Source: Chloroflexota bacterium (GTDB lineage: Bacteria > Chloroflexota > Limnocylindria > Limnocylindrales > CSP1-4). Taken from it: a stretch of DNA of 41,052 nucleotides. The stretch covers positions 30,268 through 71,319 of the forward strand of contig PMBR01000129.1 in the NCBI GenBank assembly GCA_003152995.1, in the 5' to 3' direction. The translations under genes were made by a program, and so were the position numbers. Positions within the stretch are counted from its first letter, which is position 1. Every line of letters starts with the position of its first letter. This document shows, in pieces, positions 1 through 8,511 of the stretch. The notes beneath the pieces are model-generated. The model was not told the origin of the DNA. It did no database searches and saw nothing but the letters and a program-made list of their open reading frames with translations.

Positions 1-354
1 CTCGCGGACGATGACCAGGTCCACGTCGTCATAGCGGGTCTTGAGGCCCGGGATCGAACGGACCGGTCGAAGGTTGGCATACAACCCGAGAGTCTGGCGC
101 AGGGCAACGTTCACGGACCGGAAGCCAACCCCGACCGGAGTCGTGATAGGTCCCTTGATCGCAACCTTGTTCCGAATGATCGAGTCGAGGACGGACTGTG
201 GGAGAGGCGTGCCTTCCTTCTCCATGACCGCCTCGCCGGCGTTGACGACTTCCCAATCGAACTTGACTCCCGAGACGTCGAGGACTCGCCTGGTCGCCTC
301 GGCCAGTTCGGGGCCGATGCCATCTCCCGGAATGAGCGTCACTGCTTGAGCCAT
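1..354 (-). CDS. icd: isocitrate dehydrogenase (NAD-type), N-terminal part, cut by window edge
   Basis: The minus strand is open from an ATG at 354 to the first base of the window, giving the first 118 residues. The translation starts [17 protein letters not shown], which carries the GDGIGPE nucleotide-binding motif of the isocitrate/isopropylmalate dehydrogenase family. It goes on with a phospho-serine-loop-like segment ([10 protein letters not shown]) and the substrate-binding run [16 protein letters not shown]. The reading LGLYANLRP fits NAD-type isocitrate dehydrogenase better than LeuB, which has a different substrate loop. The enzyme oxidatively decarboxylates isocitrate to 2-oxoglutarate in the TCA cycle. 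It is divergent from sucC with about 240 bp between them, so TCA genes sit back to back. The C-terminus, with the catalytic Lys and Asp residues, lies outside the window. Isopropylmalate or homoisocitrate dehydrogenase cannot be fully excluded. Confidence 0.85.
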   Translation of the reverse strand, partial: MAQAVTLIPGDGIGPELAEATRRVLDVSGVKFDWEVVNAGEAVMEKEGTPLPQSVLDSIIRNKVAIKGPITTPVGVGFRSVNVALRQTLGLYANLRPVRSIPGLKTRYDDVDLVIVRE

Positions 355-597
355 GGCCGAATTCTAGCCGCAAGCCGGAGCGTGCGACGTCCGACCCCGG
401 ACCGCGGCCGAGGCCAGCGAGCCGGGGCTCCAAATCGCCGGGCTCGCTCGCGTCGGACCGCCTACCGGTTTGAGGAGCGATTCCCTGGACCGCCCGGCCC
501 CATTCGCGCAACCTCCTGCTACGATCGGCTCACTGCACCGGGGGCCACCGCCGCGCGGGCAACGTCCCTCGTTTGCCGAATACTCGGGAGTGGCCGC

Positions 598-1776
598 GTG
601 AAGATTCAGGAAGCCGACGCAAAGTCGCTCTTGCTTGCCCAGGGGCTGCCCGTCCCGCCCTGGGAGGTGGCCAGGAACCCGGACGAGGTGAAGGCGGCAG
701 CTCAACGCTTCTTCGCGTCCGGCGCGAGTCGAGTCGTCGTTAAGGCCCAGGTCCTCGTCGGCGGCCGCGGCAAGGCGGGCGGAGTGAAACTGGCCTCGAC
801 CCCCGACGAAGCCCGGGATGTCGGCGAGCGGATCCTGGGCATGGATATCAAGGGCATCACCGTCCGCAAGGTGCTGGTGGGCGCGGCCGCCGAGATCGTC
901 AAGGAGTACTACCTCGGCGCCATCATCGATCGCGCCAGCCGCCGGATCGTGCTCATGGCGTCCGCTGAGGGCGGGGTCGAGATCGAGGAAGTGGCCCGCC
1001 AGAACCCCAGCGCGATCCATCGCGCTTCCGCAGACCCGGAGCTCGGGCTGCTGGCTTTCCAGGCACGCTCGCTCGGGCTGGCGGTCGGGTTGCGCGATCC
1101 CCTTCTCAACCAGTTCGTGGCGATCGCGCAGGGTCTGTTCGCGACCATGACGGCCAACGACGCGGATCTGGTCGAGGTGAATCCGCTCGCGATCGTGGCC
1201 GAGACGGCCGCCGACGGCAAGCCGGCGCAACGCTTGGTCTGTCTGGACGCCAAGATCACGCTCGATGACTCCGGCCTCGCCCGCCACGCCGGGCTGGAGG
1301 CGCTCCGGGACCTCGACGAGGAGGACCCGACGGACGCCCAGGCTCGAAAGCTGGGCATCAACTTCATCCACCTGGACGGCACGATCGGGTGCATGGTCAA
1401 CGGCGCCGGGCTGGCGATGACGACGATGGATCTGGTGAAGCATTTCGGCGGCGAGCCGGCCAACTTCCTGGACGTGGGGGGCGGCGCCCGTCGCGAAACC
1501 GTCTGCGGGGCGATGGAGCTGATCCTCGCCGATCCGAAGGTCAAGACGATCCTGGTCAATATCTTCGGTGGGATCACGCGCGGCGACGAGGTCGCGGCCG
1601 GGCTGATCGAAGCCCGCGCGGAGCAGTCACGCGAGGTACCGATGGTCGTGAGAATCGTCGGCACGAATGCGGCGGAGGCGGCGCGATTGTTGCAGGAAGC
1701 CCGGTTTGAGACGGCGACCTCGCTTGACGAAGCCGCGGAGAAGGCCGTCGCGCTGGCGAAGGGTGGAGCTCGATGA
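598..1776 (+). CDS. sucC: succinyl-CoA synthetase (ADP/GDP-forming) beta subunit
   Basis: This is the beta subunit of succinate-CoA ligase, which couples succinyl-CoA hydrolysis to ATP or GTP formation in the TCA cycle. The product has 392 residues, close to the usual 385-395. It begins [20 protein letters not shown] and has the ATP-grasp segment [18 protein letters not shown] near residues 45-62, a metal-site region EVNPLAIV, and the C-terminal CoA-ligase fold signature NFLDVGGGA. Upstream codons are also open, but the GTG at 598 matches family N-termini and follows GGGAG eight bases earlier. The stop overlaps the sucD start (ATGA), so the two subunits are translationally coupled. No missing residue was noticed. 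Confidence 0.95.
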   Translation: MKIQEADAKSLLLAQGLPVPPWEVARNPDEVKAAAQRFFASGASRVVVKAQVLVGGRGKAGGVKLASTPDEARDVGERILGMDIKGITVRKVLVGAAAEIVKEYYLGAIIDRASRRIVLMASAEGGVEIEEVARQNPSAIHRASADPELGLLAFQARSLGLAVGLRDPLLNQFVAIAQGLFATMTANDADLVEVNPLAIVAETAADGKPAQRLVCLDAKITLDDSGLARHAGLEALRDLDEEDPTDAQARKLGINFIHLDGTIGCMVNGAGLAMTTMDLVKHFGGEPANFLDVGGGARRETVCGAMELILADPKVKTILVNIFGGITRGDEVAAGLIEARAEQSREVPMVVRIVGTNAAEAARLLQEARFETATSLDEAAEKAVALAKGGAR

Positions 1777-2657
1777 GCATCCTCGTCGGGCGCGACACGC
1801 GCCTGGTCGTCCAGGGAATCACGGGTAGGGAGGGCGAATTCCACACCCGCGCTTCGATCGCCTACGGAACCAGGGTGGTGGCAGGCACGCGACCCGGCAA
1901 GGGCGGCCAGATGGCCATCGACGGCACCGTCCCGATCTTCGACACCGTCGCGGAGGCCGTAAAGCAGGCCGGCGCCAACACATCAGTTATCTACATCCCC
2001 GCCGCCGGCGCTCCGGACGCGATCCTGGAGGCGGTCGACGCCGGGATCGCGACCGTCATCTGCATCACCGAAGGCATTCCGGCGCTCGACATGATCCCGG
2101 TCGTCGAGGCCGTACGGCGCGCTGGAGCGAAGTTGATCGGGCCAAACTGCCCCGGCGTCACTTCTCCAGGCCGGGCAAAAGTCGGCATCATCCCCTCCTC
2201 CATACACAAGCCCGGTCGCGTCGGTGTGGTGTCACGATCCGGCACGCTTACCTACGAAGCCGTCCAGGCGATGACCGACGCCGGCCTCGGACAGTCCAGC
2301 TGCGTAGGCATCGGCGGCGACCCGATCATTGGCACGACCTTCCTGGACGTGCTCAAGCTCTTCCGCGACGATCCTGAGACCGACGCGATCGTGATGATCG
2401 GCGAGATCGGTGGGTCCGCAGAAGAGGAAGCGGCCGCATTTGCGGCCGAGCATCTGAGGGGCGTTCCCATGGCCGCTTTCATCGCGGGCCGGACGGCGCC
2501 CCCGGGTCGGCGCATGGGCCACGCCGGAGCGATCATCTCGGGCGGATCAGGCACTGCGGCAGAAAAGATCGCCGCGCTCGAGGCGGCGGGCGTACGCGTG
2601 GCGGACTCCCCTACTCAACTACCAAGGCTGCTACTCGAGGCCGGCTACCGGGCGTAA
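1773..2657 (+). CDS. sucD: succinyl-CoA synthetase alpha subunit
   Basis: This is the alpha subunit of succinate-CoA ligase; it binds CoA and carries the phosphohistidine intermediate. The 294-residue product starts [21 protein letters not shown], the Rossmann CoA-binding domain. It contains [11 protein letters not shown] and [12 protein letters not shown] in the middle, and the active-site histidine in [16 protein letters not shown] near residue 247. Length and motif order are normal. The start overlaps the sucC stop by four bases. A short gap and the convergent epimerase gene follow, so the transcription unit probably ends here; a small GC-rich hairpin (GGCGC-N4-GCGCC, around 2722-2735) lies in that gap but has no T-run. 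Confidence 0.95.
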   Translation: MSILVGRDTRLVVQGITGREGEFHTRASIAYGTRVVAGTRPGKGGQMAIDGTVPIFDTVAEAVKQAGANTSVIYIPAAGAPDAILEAVDAGIATVICITEGIPALDMIPVVEAVRRAGAKLIGPNCPGVTSPGRAKVGIIPSSIHKPGRVGVVSRSGTLTYEAVQAMTDAGLGQSSCVGIGGDPIIGTTFLDVLKLFRDDPETDAIVMIGEIGGSAEEEAAAFAAEHLRGVPMAAFIAGRTAPPGRRMGHAGAIISGGSGTAAEKIAALEAAGVRVADSPTQLPRLLLEAGYRA

Positions 2658-2787
2658 TTCGCCTCCGGACGGCGGCCGATTGCCCCCAGGACCAGCTCGA
2701 CGACCACCGATTGAGCGAGAGTCGGCGCGTCGGCGCCAGCGGGTTTCGGGTCCGACATAACGGCCTGCGGACTTGCGCGCAGGCTGC

Positions 2788-3252
2788 TCAGTACTCCAGT
2801 TTGGCCCAGGCCGGGCCGCCCGGAGCTTCGATCAGCTCGACCAGGACGCCGTGGCAACTCTTCGGGTGGATGAACGCGACCGGGCCCTCTCCACCTTTGC
2901 GTGGGATTGCGTCTATCAGCGTCAGGCCCATCGCCGCGAGCTTGTCGAGCGCCGCCTGGATGTCGGGCACTTCGAAGCAGATGTGGTGGAAACCCTCGCC
3001 CTTGGATTCGAGGAACCGCGCCGAGCCGGTTGCGTTGTCCGTGGGCTGAACAAGCTCGATCTTCACCTCGCCGACCGGAAGGAAACCGATGATCACGTGG
3101 TCGTAGGACATATCCATCACGGCGTCCACGTCGAGTCCCATCTTGTCTCGATAGAGACCGAGCGATGCCTCCATATCTCGCACGATAACGGCGACGTGGT
3201 GGATCTTGCGGATGCCGAGTCCTTCGGGAAGTGCGGCGCTGAACTGATCCAT
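2788..3252 (-). CDS. mce: methylmalonyl-CoA epimerase
   Basis: This enzyme interconverts (2S)- and (2R)-methylmalonyl-CoA in the propionyl-CoA/succinyl-CoA pathway. The product is 154 residues, normal for this vicinal-oxygen-chelate fold protein. Two beta-alpha-beta-beta-beta modules are visible: the first starts at KIHHVAVIVRDMEASLGLY with a metal-ligand His, and the second has GFHHICFEV and ends with VLVELIE, giving the second His and the catalytic or metal Glu. The ATG at 3252 was chosen because the fold begins directly after it; the open frame continues upstream without a recognisable domain. The mutase catalytic subunit is upstream on the same strand, 272 bp away, and the pair acts consecutively. 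A stem-loop lies in that gap. Confidence 0.92.
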   Translation of the reverse strand: MDQFSAALPEGLGIRKIHHVAVIVRDMEASLGLYRDKMGLDVDAVMDMSYDHVIIGFLPVGEVKIELVQPTDNATGSARFLESKGEGFHHICFEVPDIQAALDKLAAMGLTLIDAIPRKGGEGPVAFIHPKSCHGVLVELIEAPGGPAWAKLEY

Positions 3253-3440
3253 GACTCTCCTGCGACTACGGAGGCGGTACCGAAACGAACATGCGTTCGC
3301 TATGAGCTGAGCCGAGGCGGCCGCTGGCGACGTCCAATGGTACGAAAACGGCTGGATCGCCGACAGGGACCGCCCGCTGCACGCTGGAAATGGCCGTTCT
3401 TCTCGGAGCCAGCCCGGTCGAGCCGGCCCCGGGTACCGAT

Positions 3441-3466
3441 CATGGCAGCTGCCGGAAGCTGCCATG
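3441..3466. terminator. perfect stem-loop between mutase and epimerase genes
   Basis: CATGGCAGCT and AGCTGCCATG form a perfect 10-bp inverted repeat around a 6-base loop. It lies about 60 bases after the mutase stop and about 190 bases before the epimerase start, both on the minus strand. There is no U-tract, so it could be a processing or attenuation hairpin or a protein-binding site rather than a classical terminator. Confidence 0.4.
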
Positions 3467-3524
3467 GTTTAGTCCAGGACAGCCAGACGGTCGAAAGGCA
3501 GCGCTCGCCTACTCTGCCCCAGCC

Positions 3525-5228
3525 TCAAACCGTGATGAGCTCGCGGTGTTCGCCCCAGATGCCACGCAGCCGATCGCAGATCTCGCCGACCGTGGCGTAG
3601 GCCTTGACCGCCTCGATCATCGGCGGAAGCAGGTTCTCCTGCCCTCGGGCACAGTCCTCGAGCCGGCGCATGGCGGCCTCCCAGACCGCGGCGTCGCGCT
3701 CGGCGCGAACCTTGCTGACGCGTTCGCATTGCCGGCGTTCGCCTTCGGGATCGATCTTCTGCAGGGACGGGGTCGTGGTTTCCTCGTCGCGGAACTTGTT
3801 GACGCCGACTACGACCTTCGCGCCACTCTCTATGGCGCGCTGGACCTGATACGACGATTCCTGTATCTGGCGCTGCTGGTAGCCGGACTCGATTGCGGCC
3901 AGAGTCCCTCCGAGCGCGTCGATTTCGGCCAGGTAGTCGTTCGCGGCCCCCTCGAGCCCGTTGGTCAGGGCCTCGACGTAGTAGCTGCCTGCCAGCGGAT
4001 CCGGAGTCTCGGTCACTCCGGACTCGTACGCCAGGATCTGCTGGGTGCGGAGCGCGAGGCGCGCGGCCTCGGCCGTGGGCAGCGCCAGGGCTTCGTCGCG
4101 GGAGTTGGTATGGAGGCTCTGCGCCCCGCCCAGGACCGCAGCCAGGGCCTGGACCGTGGTCCGAACCACGTTGTTGTCGATCGACTGCGCCGTCAGCGAC
4201 GAGCCGGCGGTCTGGACGTGAAAGCGGCAGGCCATCGAGCGAGTGTTCGTGGCGCCGAACCTCTCCTTCACGATTCGAGCCCACATTCGCCGAGCGGCGC
4301 GGAACTTGGCAACCTCCTCGAACAGTTCGCTCCAAGAGGCGAAGAAGAAGCTCAGGCGGTCGGCGAAGTCGTCGATATCGAGGCCTCGGCTGAGCGCCGC
4401 CTCGACGTATGCGATGCCGTCCGCGAGGGTGAAGGCCAACTCCTGGGCGGCTGTCGCCCCCGCCTCGCGCATGTGGTAGCCGCTGATGCTGATCGTGTTC
4501 CAGCGCGGCAGCTCCCTGGCGCAGAACTCGAAGATATCTGTCACGAGCCGCATCGAGGGCCGCGGCGGGAAGATGTACGTCCCGCGAGCGATGTACTCCT
4601 TGAGGATGTCATTCTGGGTCGTTCCGCTCACCTGGCCCCGGGCCACGCCCTGCTTCTCGGCCGCCGCCACATACATGGCGAGCAGGACGGCAGCAGACGC
4701 GTTGATCGTCATAGAGGTGCTGACGGTCCCGAGCGGCAGCCCATCGAGGAGAACCTCCATGTCCGCCAGCGAGCTGATCGGTACGCCGACCCGCCCAACT
4801 TCGCCCTCGGCCTGCGGAGCGTCGGAGTCGTAGCCCATCTGCGTCGGCAGGTCGAATGCGACCGAGAGGCCGGTCTGGCCCTGCTCCAAGAGATAGCGGA
4901 AGCGGCGATTAGTGTCCTCAGCGGTCGAGAATCCGGCGTACTGCCGCATCGTCCACAGGCGGCCGCGGTACATCGTCGGTTGCACGCCCCGGGTGTAGGG
5001 GTACTCGCCGGGGCGGCCGAGGTCGCGGTCTTCATCCAGGCCGGACACGTCGGCGGGCGTGTACAGGTCCTGGATCTCGACCCCCGAAGTGGTCAGGAAC
5101 CGCTCCTGGCGCTCGGGCGAGCGGGAGACTGCCTTGGCCCGCGAGGTCGCGCGCCAGCGCTCGCGGCCGGGATCTGGCGCGGCCCCCACTTTGGATTCGC
5201 CCTGCTTGACTCCCTGGTCGTCGGACAC
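3525..5228 (-). CDS. mcmA1: methylmalonyl-CoA mutase, catalytic (large) subunit without B12 domain
   Basis: This is the TIM-barrel subunit of adenosylcobalamin-dependent methylmalonyl-CoA mutase, which isomerises methylmalonyl-CoA to succinyl-CoA. The product is 567 residues from a GTG at 5228, preceded by GGAGGAAG with a normal spacer. An upstream extension to 5474 is open but has no family similarity. Diagnostic runs include [20 protein letters not shown] with the substrate-binding Tyr/Arg region, [33 protein letters not shown] and [13 protein letters not shown]. The protein ends at [10 protein letters not shown] with no DxHxxG cobalamin-binding domain, so it is the split two-subunit form common in archaea, Chloroflexota and some actinobacteria. 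The small B12-binding subunit is not in this window. The epimerase is immediately downstream and sucCD nearby, forming a propionate-to-succinate set. Confidence 0.93.
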   Translation of the reverse strand: MSDDQGVKQGESKVGAAPDPGRERWRATSRAKAVSRSPERQERFLTTSGVEIQDLYTPADVSGLDEDRDLGRPGEYPYTRGVQPTMYRGRLWTMRQYAGFSTAEDTNRRFRYLLEQGQTGLSVAFDLPTQMGYDSDAPQAEGEVGRVGVPISSLADMEVLLDGLPLGTVSTSMTINASAAVLLAMYVAAAEKQGVARGQVSGTTQNDILKEYIARGTYIFPPRPSMRLVTDIFEFCARELPRWNTISISGYHMREAGATAAQELAFTLADGIAYVEAALSRGLDIDDFADRLSFFFASWSELFEEVAKFRAARRMWARIVKERFGATNTRSMACRFHVQTAGSSLTAQSIDNNVVRTTVQALAAVLGGAQSLHTNSRDEALALPTAEAARLALRTQQILAYESGVTETPDPLAGSYYVEALTNGLEGAANDYLAEIDALGGTLAAIESGYQQRQIQESSYQVQRAIESGAKVVVGVNKFRDEETTTPSLQKIDPEGERRQCERVSKVRAERDAAVWEAAMRRLEDCARGQENLLPPMIEAVKAYATVGEICDRLRGIWGEHRELITV

Positions 5229-5401
5229 GTACCGCTTCCTCCAGCAACTCACGCCTGACCGGACGGCCGCGCTCGTGGATGATGGCACGGACTCGGGCTC
5301 GTGCGCCAGTGTTGCGGAGACGGGCGCCTTCGCGTTGGTCTGGGGAGTGAAGGGTTCGGCGTCATCAGGGACGACCGCCAGGGACGCTCCACTAGCCTGC
5401 C

Positions 5402-5419
5402 CGTCTTTGCGCAAAGACG
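5402..5419. promoter_or_regulatory. perfect 18-bp palindrome in the mutase-parA intergenic region
   Basis: CGTCTTTGCGCAAAGACG is its own reverse complement over all 18 bases. It sits 174 bp upstream of the mutase start and 239 bp upstream of parA, in the 429-bp gap 5229-5657. A 15-base portion recurs with one mismatch inside parB (6988-7002). It could be an operator for either divergent gene or a non-canonical ParB site; the sequence does not decide between them. Confidence 0.5.
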
Positions 5420-5464
5420 CGCCGGCTGCCGACACATCAGCCAAACCACGGCCGTGCACCCGGT

Positions 5465-5549
5465 CCATCCACACAACACCTTCGGGGGGTGGATCGATTG
5501 CCGAGGATATCCACAGAATCGGTGAACAACTCTCGACTGTTGTGGATAA
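5465..5549. promoter_or_regulatory. cluster of DnaA-box-like 9-mers upstream of parA
   Basis: TGTGGATAA at 5541-5549 is the exact reverse complement of the DnaA box TTATCCACA. ATATCCACA at 5507-5515 has one mismatch and CCATCCACA at 5465-5473 has two. Three such sites in 85 bp of a GC-rich genome are unlikely by chance, and the cluster lies directly upstream of parAB. No clear AT-rich unwinding element was seen next to it, so it may be part of an origin or a DnaA-responsive promoter. Confidence 0.5.
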
Positions 5550-5657
5550 GCTCGGCTGCCCGGGGCAGGCTGCGGTAGCATCGCAATACCGCTCCGCCTT
5601 TCCGGGCGTCAGAATCGAACCGTCACGAGACCGAGCACTCAGACGAGGTTATGCCCC

Positions 5658-6425
5658 TTGGCCATTGTGATCGCGATCGCAAACCAGAAGGGTGGCGTCG
5701 GGAAGACGACCACCGCAATCAATCTGGCGGGCGCGCTGGCGGAGCATGGCCTGCGAGTCCTGTGCGTCGACATGGACGCACAGGCGAACCTGACGGTCGG
5801 ACTAGGGATCAACCTGGCGACGGTCGAGCATTCGATGGCCAACGTCCTCGTCAATTCGACGGTTCGACTGCGGGACATCGTGATCTCGACCGAAACTCCC
5901 AACATCGATGTCGCCCCGGCGACGCTCGACCTAGCCTCCACGGAAGTCGACCTCCTGAGCACGATCGGCCGGGAGTACGCCCTGGCCGAGACCATCGACG
6001 ACTGGGCCCAGGGCCACTACGACTACATCGTGATCGACTGCCCGCCGACGTTGGGCCTGCTGACGATCAACGGATTGGTGGCTGCCAACGGAGTAATAAT
6101 CCCGGTCCAGACGCAGTACTACGCCCTCAAGGGTCTGGCCGCCCTGGTCAAGGTGATCACCACCATTCGCTCGAAGCTGAACAAGAACCTGCGGGTCCTG
6201 GGTCTGCTTCCCACCTTCTACGACTCCCGAACCGTACTGGGCCGAGAGATGCTCGCGGAGATGCGGGAACACGGGGAGCACCATGTCTTCGACACGATCA
6301 TCCGCAACGCCGTCAAACTGGGAGAGGCTCCTCTTGCCGGCCGCCCCATCACCGTGTACGCCAGCGGCTCCGACGCGGCCAACAACTACCGAGAGCTCGC
6401 CAGGGAGGTAATCGCACTTGGCTAG
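5658..6425 (+). CDS. parA: ParA/Soj-type chromosome partitioning ATPase
   Basis: This is a Walker-type ATPase that positions or segregates ParB-bound DNA over the nucleoid. The product has 255 residues, typical for chromosomal Soj-type proteins without an N-terminal HTH. The deviant Walker A motif KGGVGKT is at residues 11-17, with the signature lysine in its first position. VDMDAQAN follows as the switch I region, and DYIVIDCPPTLG is the Walker B region near 120. The start is a TTG at 5658 with GAGG nine bases upstream; the family N-terminus begins exactly there. The gene overlaps parB by 8 bp. Upstream lie DnaA-box-like sites and a perfect palindrome, which suggests regulation or partition sites close to the operon. 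Confidence 0.93.
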   Translation: MAIVIAIANQKGGVGKTTTAINLAGALAEHGLRVLCVDMDAQANLTVGLGINLATVEHSMANVLVNSTVRLRDIVISTETPNIDVAPATLDLASTEVDLLSTIGREYALAETIDDWAQGHYDYIVIDCPPTLGLLTINGLVAANGVIIPVQTQYYALKGLAALVKVITTIRSKLNKNLRVLGLLPTFYDSRTVLGREMLAEMREHGEHHVFDTIIRNAVKLGEAPLAGRPITVYASGSDAANNYRELAREVIALG

Positions 6426-7434
6426 GCCAGATTTCCGGGCCGCCGTGACTGCTCGCCTGAACGAGGAGCGCGGCCAGGAGCTCTCGCAGAATGTTCTCAG
6501 CCTCCTGAGCGCCGACGAGACAACGGTTATCCGGCCCTCGGCCGTTCGAAACATCCCCGTCGATCGCGTAGATCCGAACCCCAACCAGCCGCGCATGGCC
6601 ATGGACAAGGCGGGCCTCGACGACCTGACCGCCTCCGTCAGGGAGCATGGCGTCCTGCAGCCGATCCTGGTCCGGCCGCTCCCTGCGAACCGCTACCAAC
6701 TGGTCGCCGGCGAACGTCGCTGGCGAGCCGCGATCGCCGCGGGCTTGGGCACCATACCCGCGCTGATCGAGGACATCGACGATGAGACCGCGCTCGAGAT
6801 CGCGGTCATCGAGAATCTCCAGCGCGAGGACCTCTCCCCGCTGGACGAAGCCATGATCTACGACAAGATGATCCGCCAGCACGGCTACAGCATTCGCAAG
6901 CTGGCGCAGAAGCTCGGCAAGGACAAAGGCTATCTCGAGAACCGACTACGCCTGGCCGACGCTCCCGCTGAGATCCGCGACCTTGTGTCTGTGCGCAAAG
7001 ACACTCTCTCGCACGCGTACGAGCTGCTCAAGATCACCGACCCCAAGAAACGCAAGAAGCTGGCCGAGATGGTCGCTCGGGGCGAGCTCTCGCTGGTCAA
7101 ACTCCGCGAGCGGATCGATGAGGTTCCTCGAATCAAGCGCGCTGCCAAGCCGGCCGCTGCCGAGGTCGGTTCGGCCGAAGCGCCCGAAGACGAATTGGAG
7201 GCCGAGGCCAGGGAGGGTCACGGTGCGAGGCGCCCGCTATCGGACGACTCGCTGATCGCCGCCCGAATCCAGCTGGCCGACGCCATCACGGAGCTGATCG
7301 CGGTCATTCAGTCGGACATGATGAAGACCATCGACGACGCCGACCGCCAGAACCTGGCGAAGAGCCTCATCATCTCCCGGGTTCGCCTCGAGAATGCAAT
7401 CGTGCTGATCCGGCGGGGTAACGCGAACCACTAG
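6418..7434 (+). CDS. parB: ParB/Spo0J-type partition protein with divergent DNA-reading helix and C-terminus
   Basis: This is a CTP-dependent DNA-sliding-clamp protein that loads at parS sites and works with ParA. The product is 338 residues from a TTG at 6418; GGGAGG nine bases upstream supports that start. The N-domain has the ParB boxes: NPNQPR, VREHGVLQPILVRP, the CTP-binding AGERRWRAA and ENLQREDLSPLDEA. The HTH follows (YSIRKLAQKLGKDKGYLENRLRL is the region, residues about 160-182). Its recognition helix reads KDKGYLENRLRL where canonical Spo0J proteins have a form like KSRSHVANLLRL. The C-terminal 60 residues (helical, rich in Ile/Leu/Asp) do not resemble the usual ParB dimerisation domain. 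Together these suggest a divergent target site. It overlaps parA and ends before a convergent gene. Confidence 0.9.
   Translation: MARPDFRAAVTARLNEERGQELSQNVLSLLSADETTVIRPSAVRNIPVDRVDPNPNQPRMAMDKAGLDDLTASVREHGVLQPILVRPLPANRYQLVAGERRWRAAIAAGLGTIPALIEDIDDETALEIAVIENLQREDLSPLDEAMIYDKMIRQHGYSIRKLAQKLGKDKGYLENRLRLADAPAEIRDLVSVRKDTLSHAYELLKITDPKKRKKLAEMVARGELSLVKLRERIDEVPRIKRAAKPAAAEVGSAEAPEDELEAEAREGHGARRPLSDDSLIAARIQLADAITELIAVIQSDMMKTIDDADRQNLAKSLIISRVRLENAIVLIRRGNANH
6985..7004. promoter_or_regulatory. near-perfect palindrome inside parB, related to the 5402-5419 palindrome
   Basis: GTGTCTGTGCGCAAAGACAC is a 20-bp palindrome apart from one mismatched pair. Its core TCTGTGCGCAAAGAC differs at one base from TCTTTGCGCAAAGAC at 5404-5418. 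By rough calculation a 15-mer with at most one mismatch is expected well under once in 41 kb. A site inside parB recalls the Bacillus subtilis arrangement, where a parS lies in spo0J. Confidence 0.4.
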
Positions 7435-7566
7435 CCGGAGCGCCGTCGGCCACGCGAGGCGGAAGTCGGCTGGACCTCTAGTGCCAGTAGCCGATGACAC
7501 CGGGCCGCGGTTGGCCGCACAAGACCGCCCTCGACCGGCACGAACGGACGGGACCGGTCTCGGAAT

Positions 7567-8511
7567 CTACAGAAGCCCAGCTGCGCCGAGCATGGCCAAC
7601 CATCCCGCGCCAATGGCCACGATCCCGACCGCCTGAACCTCCCAACCCAGACGAGCAGCCTGCTCGTTCGGGGAGGCCGTCAAACGCAGTCCGATCCAGC
7701 CGAAGACGACGCCGGCAAGCTCGGCCGGCAGCGCGGTGGCGACATGCCCGGCCAGCACCGAAGAGGCGACAACGACGAGCTGAAGCGCGATCAGGCCGAC
7801 GGCGTCCGCAGCGAGTGCGCGATCCCGGCCGAGGATGGTGGCCACAGAGTCTGCTCCCGCCTGTCGATCGTGCTCTATGTCGGCCAGGGCGTTCGCCACG
7901 GCAAGGACCCACCCCGCCAGCAGCGCCATCGGAACGATCCCCCAGAACGCCGCAGGCAGGCCGCCCGCCGACCCGAGCCATGCGTAGACGGGCAGAAGGG
8001 CGACTCCAATGGCGAAGGGCAACCAGGAGATTGCCGTCCCTTTGAGTCGGAAGTCGTAGAGGAGCCCGTCAGCCAGCCCCAGGATCCCGACGACCAGTGC
8101 CGCCCAGCCTGCCCACGCAGCGGCGGACAGCCCGATGGCGCCCGCAATGAGGAGAACCGCCTGAGCTTGCCGCGGCGTGACCATCCCTGCCGGCAGCGGT
8201 TTGTCGGGTCGGCTCAGCCGGTCGCGGGGAGCGTCGGCCAGGTCGTTTGCGGCACCGATCGCGAACTGGAGGCCGAGCATCCCGAGCGCGAGCCGAGCCG
8301 CCACTGCCACGTCTGAGCCGGCGATGAGGGCGATCGCACCGACGGCCACCGCGTCGAGCGCGGAGGGGAAGGGATGGACGAGGCGAACCAGCCCTATGAG
8401 GCGAGCGATGGCGCTCCGCGGTGGGGGCCCGGTCTGAAGCGGCCGCGCGTCAGACGTAGACGATCTCGTCGAAGTTGGCAACGAGGTAGTCGATAAGGCG
8501 GTCCCTGGCAT
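7567..8511 (-). CDS. UbiA-family prenyltransferase (membrane)
   Basis: This is an integral-membrane aromatic or lipid prenyltransferase of the UbiA superfamily. The family attaches polyprenyl chains to quinone, heme or other acceptors. The 314-residue product has about eight hydrophobic segments. The first Asp-rich motif is seen in NDLADAPRDRLSRPDKPLP (NDxxDxxxD followed by the RPDKPLP loop), and the second in ADIEHDRQAGADS. Exact substrate is not readable: chlorophyll/geranylgeranyl-type, SCO3242-type and UbiA-type members share these motifs. The ATG at 8511 makes it overlap the upstream gene by 62 bp. A TTG at 8481 is an alternative start, and the hydrophobic core begins only at about residue 35. 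It ends 130 bp from convergent parB. Confidence 0.8.
   Translation of the reverse strand: MPGTALSTTSLPTSTRSSTSDARPLQTGPPPRSAIARLIGLVRLVHPFPSALDAVAVGAIALIAGSDVAVAARLALGMLGLQFAIGAANDLADAPRDRLSRPDKPLPAGMVTPRQAQAVLLIAGAIGLSAAAWAGWAALVVGILGLADGLLYDFRLKGTAISWLPFAIGVALLPVYAWLGSAGGLPAAFWGIVPMALLAGWVLAVANALADIEHDRQAGADSVATILGRDRALAADAVGLIALQLVVVASSVLAGHVATALPAELAGVVFGWIGLRLTASPNEQAARLGWEVQAVGIVAIGAGWLAMLGAAGLL

Noticed and set aside
364-1443. Long minus-strand open frame antisense to sucC (about 359 codons)
   Set aside because: It is rich in Arg/Gly/His/Asp with no recognisable motif, and the plus strand encodes a complete SucC. High GC content makes such antisense frames common.
3390-5258. 622-codon plus-strand frame antisense to the mutase gene
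   Set aside because: No domain, odd composition (Gly/Arg/Leu/Asp), and the minus strand gives an obvious mutase. Overlap of two real genes over this length is not credible.
5229-5657. Canonical parS (TGTTTCACGTGAAACA) near parAB
   Set aside because: No copy or close variant was seen by eye in this gap or within parAB.
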